Assembly (NCBI GenBank): GCA_020638455.1
Contig: JACKIK010000002.1
Coordinates: forward strand, 310,001 to 374,000
Direction: 5' to 3'
Origin: Hyphomonas sp.
GTDB taxonomy: Bacteria > Pseudomonadota > Alphaproteobacteria > Caulobacterales > Hyphomonadaceae
DNA length: 64,000 nt
The position numbers and the translations under genes were made by a program. The notes under the pieces are model-generated. The model did not search any database. It was not told the origin of the DNA and saw only the letters and a program-made list of their open reading frames with translations. Positions within the stretch are counted from its first letter, which is position 1. The number at the start of each line of letters is the position of its first letter. Of the stretch, positions 49,607 to 57,994 are shown piece by piece.

Positions 49607-50806
49607 ATGAGCCAGCCCGCACTCGCAACCCCTGCGGCCAACGCGGAGCGTGCACGCATTCCGCACATGGCGGTGCTGGCATCGCCCGACCGCGTGGCGT
49701 TGCTGAAGGAGTCCTGCGACGATGTTTCGGACCTGTCGGATACGCCGGCAGCCGAAGCGGCGCTCAAGTTTGGCAACAGTGTCGTGCTGCTGGAACAGGG
49801 CCAGCCAGGTTGGGACCAGCTCCTGCTGAAATTCGCCGTGGACCGGCCGTCGACGGCAGTGATCGTCCTGTCGGACCAGATTCCCGCGCACATGGTCCGG
49901 GCCCTGATGAAGCTGGACATGTCGGATATCCTGCCGGCTTCAGCATCGATCGATGAAATTCTCGATGCGGCCGCAAAACTCGGTGCGTCCGTTGAGGGCG
50001 AGAGCTCCAGCGGCGCCAATGTGTGTTGGGCATTTCGTGGGGCCGTGGGCGGCGCCGGCGTGTCGACGCTGGCAATCGAGAGCGCTTTCGAACTCGCCCG
50101 GCGTGTCGGCCCCGGCAAAGTGTGCCTGGTGGACCTCAACGTCGCCGATGGCATGATCACGTCGTTCCTGGAAGCCGTGCCAAAGCTCGACCTTGCCGCG
50201 CTGTCTGCGGCGCCAGACCGGCTCGACACGCGCCTTCTGGCAGCATGGTGCTACCAGCACGAAGGCGGCGTTTCGGTGATCGCCGCCCCTCGCAACCCGG
50301 ATGCGGATGCGCTGGCGTCGGAGCCGGCAATCCTGCGCCTGCTGGACGTCGCCTGCGGGGCTTTCGAATTCGTCATCATGGATATGCCCCGTCACATGAT
50401 GCCGTGGACAAAGTCCGTGCTGAGCGCGGTGGATGAGGCGGTGATCGTCAGCGAGTTGACGGTGCCAAGCCTCCACGCCGCGGCCGACATGTGCCGGGAA
50501 ACAGATATCCTGCGCCGTGATCGTGGCCCCGCGCGCCTCGTGCTGAACCGCATGTTCCAGAAGAAGCGCCTGCGCGCCGAGTTCCCGGTGGAAAAGGCAG
50601 AAAAGGCAATCGAGCGTAAGATCAACGCGACCGTCACGTCCGACTGGGATGCCGCCCGCACGGCGGTGAATCTCGGACGACCGATTGCCGAGGTGAAGCC
50701 CAAGAGCCCGCTGGTCGCCGATGTTGCATCGCTGATTGACCAGTTGCTGCCGGAAGAACTGCGGGCGGCGCAGCCGCAGAACATGAAGCGGAGGCGCAGA
50801 GGATGA
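49607..50806 (+). CDS. cpaE: Flp pilus assembly ATPase-like protein CpaE
   Basis: This 399-residue MinD/ParA-like protein has a receiver-like N-terminal half (MAVLASPDRVALLKESCDD, VIVLSDQIPAHMVRALMKLD). The ATPase half begins at GAVGGAGVSTLAIESAFELA. The Walker A loop lacks both lysines (Val147 and Val152 at the positions of the two lysines), so ATP binding may be weak. Later blocks are VCLVDLNVADGMITSFLEAV and FEFVIMDMPRHMMPWTKSVL. CpaE helps localise the pilus at a cell pole in Caulobacter. The gene begins one base after the cpaD-like stop and overlaps cpaF by 4 bp. Confidence 0.94.
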   Translation: MSQPALATPAANAERARIPHMAVLASPDRVALLKESCDDVSDLSDTPAAEAALKFGNSVVLLEQGQPGWDQLLLKFAVDRPSTAVIVLSDQIPAHMVRALMKLDMSDILPASASIDEILDAAAKLGASVEGESSSGANVCWAFRGAVGGAGVSTLAIESAFELARRVGPGKVCLVDLNVADGMITSFLEAVPKLDLAALSAAPDRLDTRLLAAWCYQHEGGVSVIAAPRNPDADALASEPAILRLLDVACGAFEFVIMDMPRHMMPWTKSVLSAVDEAVIVSELTVPSLHAAADMCRETDILRRDRGPARLVLNRMFQKKRLRAEFPVEKAEKAIERKINATVTSDWDAARTAVNLGRPIAEVKPKSPLVADVASLIDQLLPEELRAAQPQNMKRRRRG

Positions 50807-52188
50807 GCCGTTTCGGATTTTCGAACGCAGCCGCCAAGCCCGTGGAGCCGGAAGCGGCGTCGCGTGCAGCGGCACCGCCCCCGCCGCCTGCTGCACGGAC
50901 GCAGCAGGAGCAGAAGGGCTTTGACCTGCTGAACGCCAAGCTGAAGGTCCATGCGCAGCTGATTGACGTGCTGGACCTGTCGGCGCTGGACAAGGTCGAC
51001 GACGATACAATGCGCCGGCGCGTCCGGGGCATTATCTCTGAAATCATCCGCAAGGAAGACATGGCGCTGTCCTCGGCCGAGGAAGCCTCATTCGCGGATG
51101 CCGTGATGGATGAGATGACGGGCCTTGGCCCGATCGAGCCACTGCTGAAAGATGATTCCATCGCAGACATCCTGATCAATGGCTGCGACCAGGTCTATGT
51201 CGAACGGCACGGGAAGCTGCAGCTGGCGCCGGTGCGCTTTGCGGACAATGACCACCTCCTGCGCATCGTACAGCGGATCGTGGCCGCAGTGGGCCGCCGC
51301 GTGGATGAGAGCCAGCCGCTGGTCGACGCACGTCTTGCCGATGGCAGCCGCGTCAACGCCGCCGTGTTGCCCATCGCCATCGACGGGCCGCTGGTTTCGA
51401 TCCGGAAATTCTCCAAATCTCCGCTGACTATTGACCGCCTGGTCGAGTTTGGTGCGATCCCGCGGCCGATTGCGGATTTCATCCTCGGTGCCGTGAAATG
51501 CCGCGCCTCAACTGTGATTTCGGGCGGCACGGGTTCCGGCAAGACGACGCTGCTGAACGCGCTGTCGTCGGCCATCAGCCCGGACGAACGCCTGATCACG
51601 ATTGAAGACGCGGCCGAGCTCCAGCTTCAGCAGCCGCACGTCGCGCGGATGGAGACGCGTCCGCCGAATATCGAGGGAAAGGGCGAGATCCGTCAGCGTG
51701 AGCTCGTCAAGAACGCCCTGCGTATGCGTCCGGACCGCGTGATCCTCGGTGAGGTCCGCGGCGAGGAAGCCTTTGACATGCTGCAAGCCATGAACACCGG
51801 CCACGAAGGCTCCATGGCAACGATCCACGCCAACAATCCGCGCGATGCGCTGACCCGACTTGAGCAGATGGTGATGATGGGCGGCATGAAAATCTCGGAA
51901 GAGGCAATCCGGGGCCAGATTGCGTCGGCCGTGAATTACATCGTCCAGGCTTCACGTCTTTCCGATGGTTCGCGCCGTGTGATGTCGATTGCCGAGGTGA
52001 CGGGCATGGAAGGCGCGGTCATCCAGCTGCAGGAAATCTTCAAGTTCGAGCGTACGGGTACGGACGATAATGGCAAGGTCGTCGGCAAGTTCGTCGCAAC
52101 AGGCCTCCGCCCGAAATTCCTCGACGAAATGGAGCGTCGCGGCGTGCACATGCCGCAGGGCCTGTTCGACCCCGCAATGAAATTCTGA
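50803..52188 (+). CDS. cpaF: Flp pilus secretion ATPase CpaF/TadA
   Basis: The 461-residue cytoplasmic hexameric ATPase drives Flp pilus assembly and perhaps retraction. After a variable Pro/Ala-rich N-terminus come MTGLGPIEPLLKDDSIADIL and INGCDQVYVERHGKLQLAPV. Walker A is SGGTGSGKTTLLNALSS (Lys247), followed by the Asp box ITIEDAAELQLQQPHVARME, Walker B VILGEVRGEEAFDMLQAMNTGH and the His box GSMATIHANNPRDALTRLEQ. The length is normal. It lies between cpaE (4-bp overlap) and tadB (11-bp gap). Confidence 0.97.
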   Translation: MSRFGFSNAAAKPVEPEAASRAAAPPPPPAARTQQEQKGFDLLNAKLKVHAQLIDVLDLSALDKVDDDTMRRRVRGIISEIIRKEDMALSSAEEASFADAVMDEMTGLGPIEPLLKDDSIADILINGCDQVYVERHGKLQLAPVRFADNDHLLRIVQRIVAAVGRRVDESQPLVDARLADGSRVNAAVLPIAIDGPLVSIRKFSKSPLTIDRLVEFGAIPRPIADFILGAVKCRASTVISGGTGSGKTTLLNALSSAISPDERLITIEDAAELQLQQPHVARMETRPPNIEGKGEIRQRELVKNALRMRPDRVILGEVRGEEAFDMLQAMNTGHEGSMATIHANNPRDALTRLEQMVMMGGMKISEEAIRGQIASAVNYIVQASRLSDGSRRVMSIAEVTGMEGAVIQLQEIFKFERTGTDDNGKVVGKFVATGLRPKFLDEMERRGVHMPQGLFDPAMKF

Positions 52189-52199
52189 CGAGGTCCACA

Positions 52200-53183
52200 G
52201 TGCCGGGTCTGCCTGACATATCGGATTTCAGCCTCACGCTGGTGATCCCTGGGATCATGGCGACGGGCGCATTTTTCCTGGCGATCCAGGCGGTCATGAG
52301 CATGTTGACGGCGGCGCAGACCGAGCGGATTGTCAACCGGCGCCTGCAATTCAAGGACCGGTTTGAGAGCACCAGCGAAGCCATGGTGGAGCTTCGCAAG
52401 AGCCGTGGCCTGGATGAGCATGGCAACCTGATGATGCCGGTGCGCTGGTTCAACCGTCTGGTCGTCCAGTCCGGTCTGCCGTTCCAGCCCGCCAAATGGT
52501 TTGGCTTGTCCGCCCTTGCCGGCGTTGTCGCCGCATTGGCATACATGAAGTTCGTCGGTGGGCTGGCTGCGGCGATTGTGATCGGCGTCGCCATCTTTGC
52601 CGGTGCACCGCTGCTGGCGCTGAAATTCGTCGCCGGCAAGCGGATGAAGAAATTGTCCACCCAGCTGCCGGACGCGATGCAGATCGCCTGTCGCAGTCTT
52701 GAAGCCGGGCACCCGGTCGCAACCGCCATCTCCCTTGTCGCCAAGGAGATGCAGGACCCGATCGGCACCGAATTCGGCATGGCGGCAGACGAGGTGGCGT
52801 ATGGCATGTCGCTGACCAATGCCGTGCAGCGCATGGCCGAACGTGCCGGAGACCCCGACGTGGAGCTGTTCGCAGCGACCGTGCGCCTCCAGGAAAAGAC
52901 AGGTGGCAATCTCTGCGAACTGCTGAAAGCCAATACCACGACCATCCGTGAACGGCAGACCATGCGCCTGAAAGTGAAGGCTGCGTCCTCAGAGGGCCGA
53001 GTCTCGGCGATGATCCTGACTGGCGCCCCGTTCATCGTGATGGCGGCGATCCACCTGCTTCGCCCTGAATTCTACGGCGATGTGATCAACGAGCCGCTGA
53101 TCCGGATGGCATTTCCCGCGCTGTTCGTCTGGATGTTCATCGGCAATCTGGTCATGCGCAAGATGATCAATTTCAAGATGTAG
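52200..53183 (+). CDS. tadB: Flp pilus platform protein TadB
   Basis: This 327-residue inner-membrane protein starts with GTG 52200. Membrane helices occur at about residues 15-35, 95-140 and near the C-terminus. The GspF-like domain is shown by LSTQLPDAMQIACRSLEAGH and VATAISLVAKEMQDPIGTEF, then RAGDPDVELFAATVRLQEKTG and GGNLCELLKANTTTIRERQ. It forms the platform with TadC under the CpaF ATPase. It lies between cpaF and tadC. Confidence 0.95.
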   Translation: MPGLPDISDFSLTLVIPGIMATGAFFLAIQAVMSMLTAAQTERIVNRRLQFKDRFESTSEAMVELRKSRGLDEHGNLMMPVRWFNRLVVQSGLPFQPAKWFGLSALAGVVAALAYMKFVGGLAAAIVIGVAIFAGAPLLALKFVAGKRMKKLSTQLPDAMQIACRSLEAGHPVATAISLVAKEMQDPIGTEFGMAADEVAYGMSLTNAVQRMAERAGDPDVELFAATVRLQEKTGGNLCELLKANTTTIRERQTMRLKVKAASSEGRVSAMILTGAPFIVMAAIHLLRPEFYGDVINEPLIRMAFPALFVWMFIGNLVMRKMINFKM

Positions 53184-53189
53184 GTCGCC

Positions 53190-54122
53190 ATGCTGGACAT
53201 GCTGAACCTTGGTCAGAACTGGATTCCTGCGGCGATGTTCGCGGCGGCGATGCTGCTGGCGATTCCGGGTACGCTGTCCTTCATGCGCAATGTGCGCGCC
53301 AAGGATGAGGTCTCACGGCGCCTGGAGCGCCGCGGGCAGGGCTTCGACCAGCCGAAGAAGCGCGCCAGCGTGGTGGACGAAGTCGTAGCGAGCTTTGCCA
53401 GCAAGGCCGCCCCGACGGACGAAGAGGAAATGAGTGCGGCGCGCGCCCGTCTCGTGCAGGCCGGCTTCACGCATCCATCCGCTGTGGGGCGCTATTATCT
53501 GGTGCGCCTCGTCTGTGTGGTTGCGCCGCAACTCGTGCTTCTATTGGCATTGCCGTACATGGGCGGACTGCCGCAACTGGCGCCGCTGCTCGGGAGTGTG
53601 GGTCTGGTTCTCGCCGGCCTGATCGGGCCGACGCTGTATATTGACCAGCGCATTTCAAAGCGCCGTGACCAGTGCTCGGCGGGATTTCCGGACATGATGG
53701 ACCTGATGGTCGCCTGCGTCGAAGCCGGGCTCAGCCTCGATGCGGCCGTCCAGCGTGTGGGCGAGGAGCTTGAAACCCGCCACCCGGTGATCGCGGACCA
53801 TATGCGCAAGCTGTCGCTGGAACTGCGGGCCGGCAAGGCGCGCAAGACGGCCTGGCGGTCCTTTGCAGACCGGATGGACCTCGAAGAGGCCGGATCGCTC
53901 GCCACCATGCTGCGTCAGGCGGAGGAAATGGGCACGAGCCTTGGCGCCACCTTGCGGATTTTCTCGGCTGACATGCGCCAGCGGCGCATCCTGATGGCTG
54001 AGGAACGGGCTATGGCGCTGCCCGCAAAGTTGACTTTGCCATTGATTTTCTTCGTGTTTCCGGTCCTTCTCGGCGTGCTTACGCTGCCGGCGGTGGTGAA
54101 GATTCAGAGCGTGATGGGCTGA
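53190..54122 (+). CDS. tadC: Flp pilus platform protein TadC
   Basis: The 310-residue protein is the partner of TadB. It has an N-terminal helix (WIPAAMFAAAMLLAIPGTLS), a pair of helices in the middle, and a GspF-like segment GFPDMMDLMVACVEAGLSLD followed by AAVQRVGEELETRHPVIADH and LATMLRQAEEMGTSLGATLR. A final helix ends TLPLIFFVFPVLLGVLTLPA. It is 6 bp behind tadB and ends the operon. No pilin, TadE/F/G or prepilin peptidase gene follows; the next gene is accA. Confidence 0.95.
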   Translation: MLDMLNLGQNWIPAAMFAAAMLLAIPGTLSFMRNVRAKDEVSRRLERRGQGFDQPKKRASVVDEVVASFASKAAPTDEEEMSAARARLVQAGFTHPSAVGRYYLVRLVCVVAPQLVLLLALPYMGGLPQLAPLLGSVGLVLAGLIGPTLYIDQRISKRRDQCSAGFPDMMDLMVACVEAGLSLDAAVQRVGEELETRHPVIADHMRKLSLELRAGKARKTAWRSFADRMDLEEAGSLATMLRQAEEMGTSLGATLRIFSADMRQRRILMAEERAMALPAKLTLPLIFFVFPVLLGVLTLPAVVKIQSVMG

Positions 54123-54167
54123 CGCCGGCACTAGGCGAGTCAGGCGGGTGTTGCTAATTAACCCGTC

Positions 54168-55127
54168 ATGAGCGTGTCATATCTCGATTTCGAAAAGCCG
54201 ATCGCCGATCTTGAGTCCAAGATTTCAGAACTGGAGACGCTGTCCTCCCGCAAGGATGGGCCGTCGATCTCGGACGAGCTCACCAAGCTGAAAGCAAAGT
54301 CGCAGAAGCTGCTGAAGGATACCTATTCGGACCTTACGGCCTGGCAGAAGACGCAGGTCGCCCGGCATCCGGACCGTCCGCATTTCTCGGACTTCATCGA
54401 GAACATGTTCGAGGATTTCGAAGAGCTGGCCGGAGACCGTGTCTACGGCAATGACGAGGCCGTTATCGGCGGGCTCGCACGCTTCAAGGGCCAGCCGGTC
54501 GTGATCATGGGCCACGAAAAAGGCCGGACGATCGAAAAGCGGCTCAAGCACAATTTCGGCATGGCGCACCCGGAAGGCTACCGGAAGGCTGTGCGCCTGA
54601 TGGACCTGGCCGAAAAATTCGACCTGCCTGTCCTGAGCTTTCCGGATACGCAGGGCGCCTATCCCGGCAAGGGCGGAGAGGAGCGCGGGCAGGCCGAGGC
54701 GATTGCGCGCGGCACGCAGCGTGGCCTGTCACTCGGCGTTCCGTTCGTCACGCTGATCATTGGCGAGGGCATGTCGGGCGGGGCTATCGGCATCGCTGCG
54801 GCCAACAAGGTGCTGATGATGGAACACGCCATCTATTCGGTGATCTCGCCGGAGGGATGCGCGTCGATCCTTTATCGCGACGCCGCGAAGGCGAAAGAGG
54901 CCGCCGACGCCATGAAGATCACAGCACCGGACCTGCTGCGCACCAAGGTAATCGACGCCATCGTGAAAGAGCCCGTGGGAGGCGCCCACCGCGATCCGAA
55001 GCGGGCCATGGCGGCCGCGGCCAAGGCGCTCGACGGGGCGCTGAAGGAGCTGAGCGGTATGACTCCGGCCGAACTCCGGCGTCAGCGCCGTGAGCGCTTC
55101 TACGCCATCGGACGCGAAGGCATCTAG
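54168..55127 (+). CDS. accA: acetyl-CoA carboxylase carboxyltransferase subunit alpha
   Basis: This 319-residue subunit pairs with AccD to transfer carboxyl from biotin to acetyl-CoA in fatty acid synthesis. It starts at ATG 54168. YLDFEKPIADLESKISEL is the conserved N-terminus. ARHPDRPHFSDFIENMFEDF, VVIMGHEKGRTIEKRLKHNF, GMAHPEGYRKAVRLMDLAEK, FPDTQGAYPGKGGEERGQAE and IGEGMSGGAIGIAAANKVL follow. The length is normal. It is a single gene, as is common for accA. Confidence 0.98.
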   Translation: MSVSYLDFEKPIADLESKISELETLSSRKDGPSISDELTKLKAKSQKLLKDTYSDLTAWQKTQVARHPDRPHFSDFIENMFEDFEELAGDRVYGNDEAVIGGLARFKGQPVVIMGHEKGRTIEKRLKHNFGMAHPEGYRKAVRLMDLAEKFDLPVLSFPDTQGAYPGKGGEERGQAEAIARGTQRGLSLGVPFVTLIIGEGMSGGAIGIAAANKVLMMEHAIYSVISPEGCASILYRDAAKAKEAADAMKITAPDLLRTKVIDAIVKEPVGGAHRDPKRAMAAAAKALDGALKELSGMTPAELRRQRRERFYAIGREGI

Positions 55128-55189
55128 CCGGAGAGGCTTGTCTTCATCGCTGTGACGCGCGACGTTCCGGGTCTCGGAGGGAACCAGGG

Positions 55190-56914
55190 ATGAAACGACT
55201 CGCAATCGGGGTGCTGAGCGCCCTGCTGGCCGGCTGTTCGGGAAGCGGCAAGGACTACAGCGATGCGACGATCTATCCGGCGAAGGTGATCACCATGCTG
55301 GGCGAAGACAGCGTCGCCGAGGCTGTCGTCGTTCAGGGCGACGAGATCATCGGTGTCGGCAGCTTCAAGACTATGCAGAAGGATTTCCGGGGCGCGGCCG
55401 TTGACCGGACCTTTGAGGACAAGGTCGTCCTGCCGGGGCTGATCGATCCGCACATCCATGTTGTTCTGGGCGCGATGCTGTACGGCTTCCCGATGGCGGC
55501 GCCGTGGCCGATGGCGACGCCGGACGGAATGAAGGAGGGCTACGGCACGCCGGAAGCGTTCCGTCAGGCAGTCGCCGATATCGTGGCCGCTTCGCCGGGC
55601 GATGGGCCGGTGGTGGTCTACGGCTACCACAATCTCGTGCACGGAGACCTGACGCGGCAGGTTCTCGATGAGCTGGCGCCGGACCGGCCGCTGATCGTGT
55701 GGCACTATTCGGGGCACGACTTCTATCTCAACAGCGCGGCAATCGATCACGCCGGGTTCACGCCGGCGCTGGCAGAGAAGTACCATGGCGTGGATCTTGA
55801 TCCGGCCGGCGAACTGACGGGACGTATCTATGAGGACGCGGCCTTCCTGGTGCTGACGGCGTATCATGAGGTCTTCCTGGCGCCTGAACATCTGGCTGCT
55901 GGCTTCGACGCCTATCGGAAGATCCTCAACCGCAGCGGCGTCACCACGACGGCAGACCTCGCCTACGGCGTGTTTGGCCTGCGGATGGAAGACCAGACCA
56001 TCCGGGCAACGTGGCAGGACATGGATCATTCCGGGTTCCGGATGTACCTGATCCCGGAATACAGGATGTTGCAGAAGGAGTTCGGCGACGGCCGCGTCAA
56101 AGCCGTCCTGGACATGTATCGCGGTGCGATCCCGACCGCCGCGCCGGTCTTGCCGCGGGTCAAGTTCTTCACCGATGGCGCCTATTACAGCCAGACCATG
56201 CGTGTGTCGGACCCCGGATACCTGTCCGGCCAGTCTGCGGGAACGCACGGCCTGTGGGTGATCCCGCCCGACGAACTGGTGCCGACGATCAAGCCCTATT
56301 GGGATGCCGGCCTAAGCGTGAACATCCACTCCAATGGCGATGCGGCACAGACAGCGACGCTGGATGCCCTTGAATCGCTGGGCACCACCAGCGCGGACAA
56401 TACATTCACGATCGAGCATGGCGGCATGTTCTCGCCGGCTGATGTGGAACGGGCGGGGCGGCTTGGCGCGCAGCTCTCGGCGGCGAGCCATTATGTCTAC
56501 TACCTTGCCGAGGCGTATGCTGGCCCGCTTGGCCAGCCGCGGGCACGGTGGATCAGCCCGCTCGGCGCGTTGACGGAGGCAGGCGTGCCTGTGGCCCTGC
56601 ACTCCGACGCGCCACTTGCGCCGCCGATCCCTCTGAGAGCGGCGAGCGTGCAGGTGACGCGCGCGACGCGCGAAGGCGATGTCTACGAGGCGAAAATGGC
56701 GCTCAGCGCGTACCAGGCGCTGGAAGCGATCACGCTCGACGCCGCAAAGGTCATTGGTCTTGATGACGAACTCGGCTCCATTGCGCCCGGCAAGAAGGCG
56801 GACTTCACCATCCTCGGCGCCGATCCGCTCGAGACGCCTGCAGAGGCCTGGGAGACGATTCCGGTCTGGGGCGTCGTTCTGGGCGGTGAGAAACGGCCGC
56901 TCGACGGTGGCTGA
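55190..56914 (+). CDS. amidohydrolase family 3 (YtcJ-like) lipoprotein
   Basis: The 574-residue product has a lipoprotein signal (IGVLSALLAGC, Cys16) and so is envelope-located. The amidohydrolase fold starts with IYPAKVITMLGEDSVAEAVV and the metal motif VVLPGLIDPHIHVVLGA (H-x-H). VKFFTDGAYYSQTMRV, INIHSNGDAA-like VNIHSNGDAAQTATLDALE, TIEHGGMFSPADVERAGRLG and the final SIAPGKKADFTILGADPLET are typical of the YtcJ subgroup. Such enzymes hydrolyse amides or esters of small organic molecules; the substrate is unknown. Its stop overlaps the thiL start. Confidence 0.9.
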   Translation: MKRLAIGVLSALLAGCSGSGKDYSDATIYPAKVITMLGEDSVAEAVVVQGDEIIGVGSFKTMQKDFRGAAVDRTFEDKVVLPGLIDPHIHVVLGAMLYGFPMAAPWPMATPDGMKEGYGTPEAFRQAVADIVAASPGDGPVVVYGYHNLVHGDLTRQVLDELAPDRPLIVWHYSGHDFYLNSAAIDHAGFTPALAEKYHGVDLDPAGELTGRIYEDAAFLVLTAYHEVFLAPEHLAAGFDAYRKILNRSGVTTTADLAYGVFGLRMEDQTIRATWQDMDHSGFRMYLIPEYRMLQKEFGDGRVKAVLDMYRGAIPTAAPVLPRVKFFTDGAYYSQTMRVSDPGYLSGQSAGTHGLWVIPPDELVPTIKPYWDAGLSVNIHSNGDAAQTATLDALESLGTTSADNTFTIEHGGMFSPADVERAGRLGAQLSAASHYVYYLAEAYAGPLGQPRARWISPLGALTEAGVPVALHSDAPLAPPIPLRAASVQVTRATREGDVYEAKMALSAYQALEAITLDAAKVIGLDDELGSIAPGKKADFTILGADPLETPAEAWETIPVWGVVLGGEKRPLDGG

Positions 56915-57849
56915 TGGCGGAGCGGGTTTGGATCGCGAAGTATTTTGCGCCTGCCGCCGTCTCTCCGGGCGCAGCGGGGCTGCTCGACGACGTCGCGGAA
57001 CTGGCCACCGGATCCGACGCGCGGATCGTGACGACCGATGCGCTGATTGAGGGCGTCCATTTCCTGCGGTCGGATCCACCGGAGACGGTGGCGCGCAAGC
57101 TGGTGAGGGTGAACGTGTCGGATATCCTTGCCAAGGGCGCGCGCCCTTCCGAAGCGCTGCTGACCCTCGCCTGGCCCCAGGGCCGGGACGAGGCTGAGCT
57201 TGCCCGGTTTGCAGAAGCGCTGACGGATGAGCTTGAGCACTGGAACATCCAGCTACTTGGCGGGGACACGACCAGCAGTCCGGGTGGGTTGTTCCTTTCC
57301 CTCACCCTGACCGGCGTCTGCGGCGCCCGCGGCCCGGTCCGCCGCGCGGGAGCCCGGGAAGGGGACGATCTCTGGGTAACGGGAGAAATCGGGGCGGCGT
57401 GCCTCGGCTTTCGCGCATTGCAGGCCGGCCGTCCCACCGACCCGTTCGTCAAGGCCTATCGGGAGCCGCGTCTTCCGTCTGCCGCTGTGGCGGAACTTGT
57501 CGATGATCATGCGACGGCCGCCATGGACGTCTCGGACGGCTTGTTGGGCGATGCGCGGATGCTGGCGGCTGCGTCGGGCCGGGGCGTTACAATAGACCTC
57601 GATGCCGTCCCGTTCGCCGGCCGGCCCGCCAGTCTGGAGGAGAGGCTGGCGCTAGCCAGCTGGGGCGACGACTACCAGGTCCTGCTCGCGGCGCCGCCGA
57701 CCTCTGCGAAAATGGTGGCAGAAGAAGCGGCCGAGAAAGGCATTCAGGTTGCCCGGATTGGCCTGTTTCGTGCAGGAGACGGCATCACCGCCACGTCCGG
57801 CGGCACGCTCGTTAACCTCCCGGAAACCCTGGGCTTCGAGCATGGATGA
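56914..57849 (+). CDS. thiL: thiamine-monophosphate kinase
   Basis: This 311-residue AIR-synthase-fold kinase phosphorylates thiamine phosphate to thiamine pyrophosphate, the last step of the pathway. The start ATG 56914 shares TGATG with the upstream gene. GLLDDVAELATGSDARIVTT, DALIEGVHFLRSDPPETVAR, KLVRVNVSDILAKGARPSEA and LLGGDTTSSPGGLFLSLTL (metal-binding Asp) are present, then AAMDVSDGLLGDARMLAAAS. The N-terminus (MAERVWIAKYFAPAA) is normal for the alphaproteobacterial type. A GAGGCGC/GCGCCTC hairpin without T-run follows at 57880-57896. Confidence 0.95.
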   Translation: MAERVWIAKYFAPAAVSPGAAGLLDDVAELATGSDARIVTTDALIEGVHFLRSDPPETVARKLVRVNVSDILAKGARPSEALLTLAWPQGRDEAELARFAEALTDELEHWNIQLLGGDTTSSPGGLFLSLTLTGVCGARGPVRRAGAREGDDLWVTGEIGAACLGFRALQAGRPTDPFVKAYREPRLPSAAVAELVDDHATAAMDVSDGLLGDARMLAAASGRGVTIDLDAVPFAGRPASLEERLALASWGDDYQVLLAAPPTSAKMVAEEAAEKGIQVARIGLFRAGDGITATSGGTLVNLPETLGFEHG

Positions 57850-57994
57850 ATCGGGTCCGGGCTGACTCGCTCGAAACGCGAGGCGCATTGCGCCTCCCGG
57901 CTGAGGGTGGCAGGGGTGACCCAAAATTCAGGGCGTTTTTACAGGCCGGAGGGCATTTTCGGCCTGCGTAAGCTTAGGGAAGGAAACACTACCC

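Noticed and set aside
57880..57896. GAGGCGC/GCGCCTC hairpin after thiL as a terminator
   Set aside because: The stem is perfect but the loop is only three bases and no T-run follows. It may be a chance GC palindrome, so it is only mentioned in the thiL entry.
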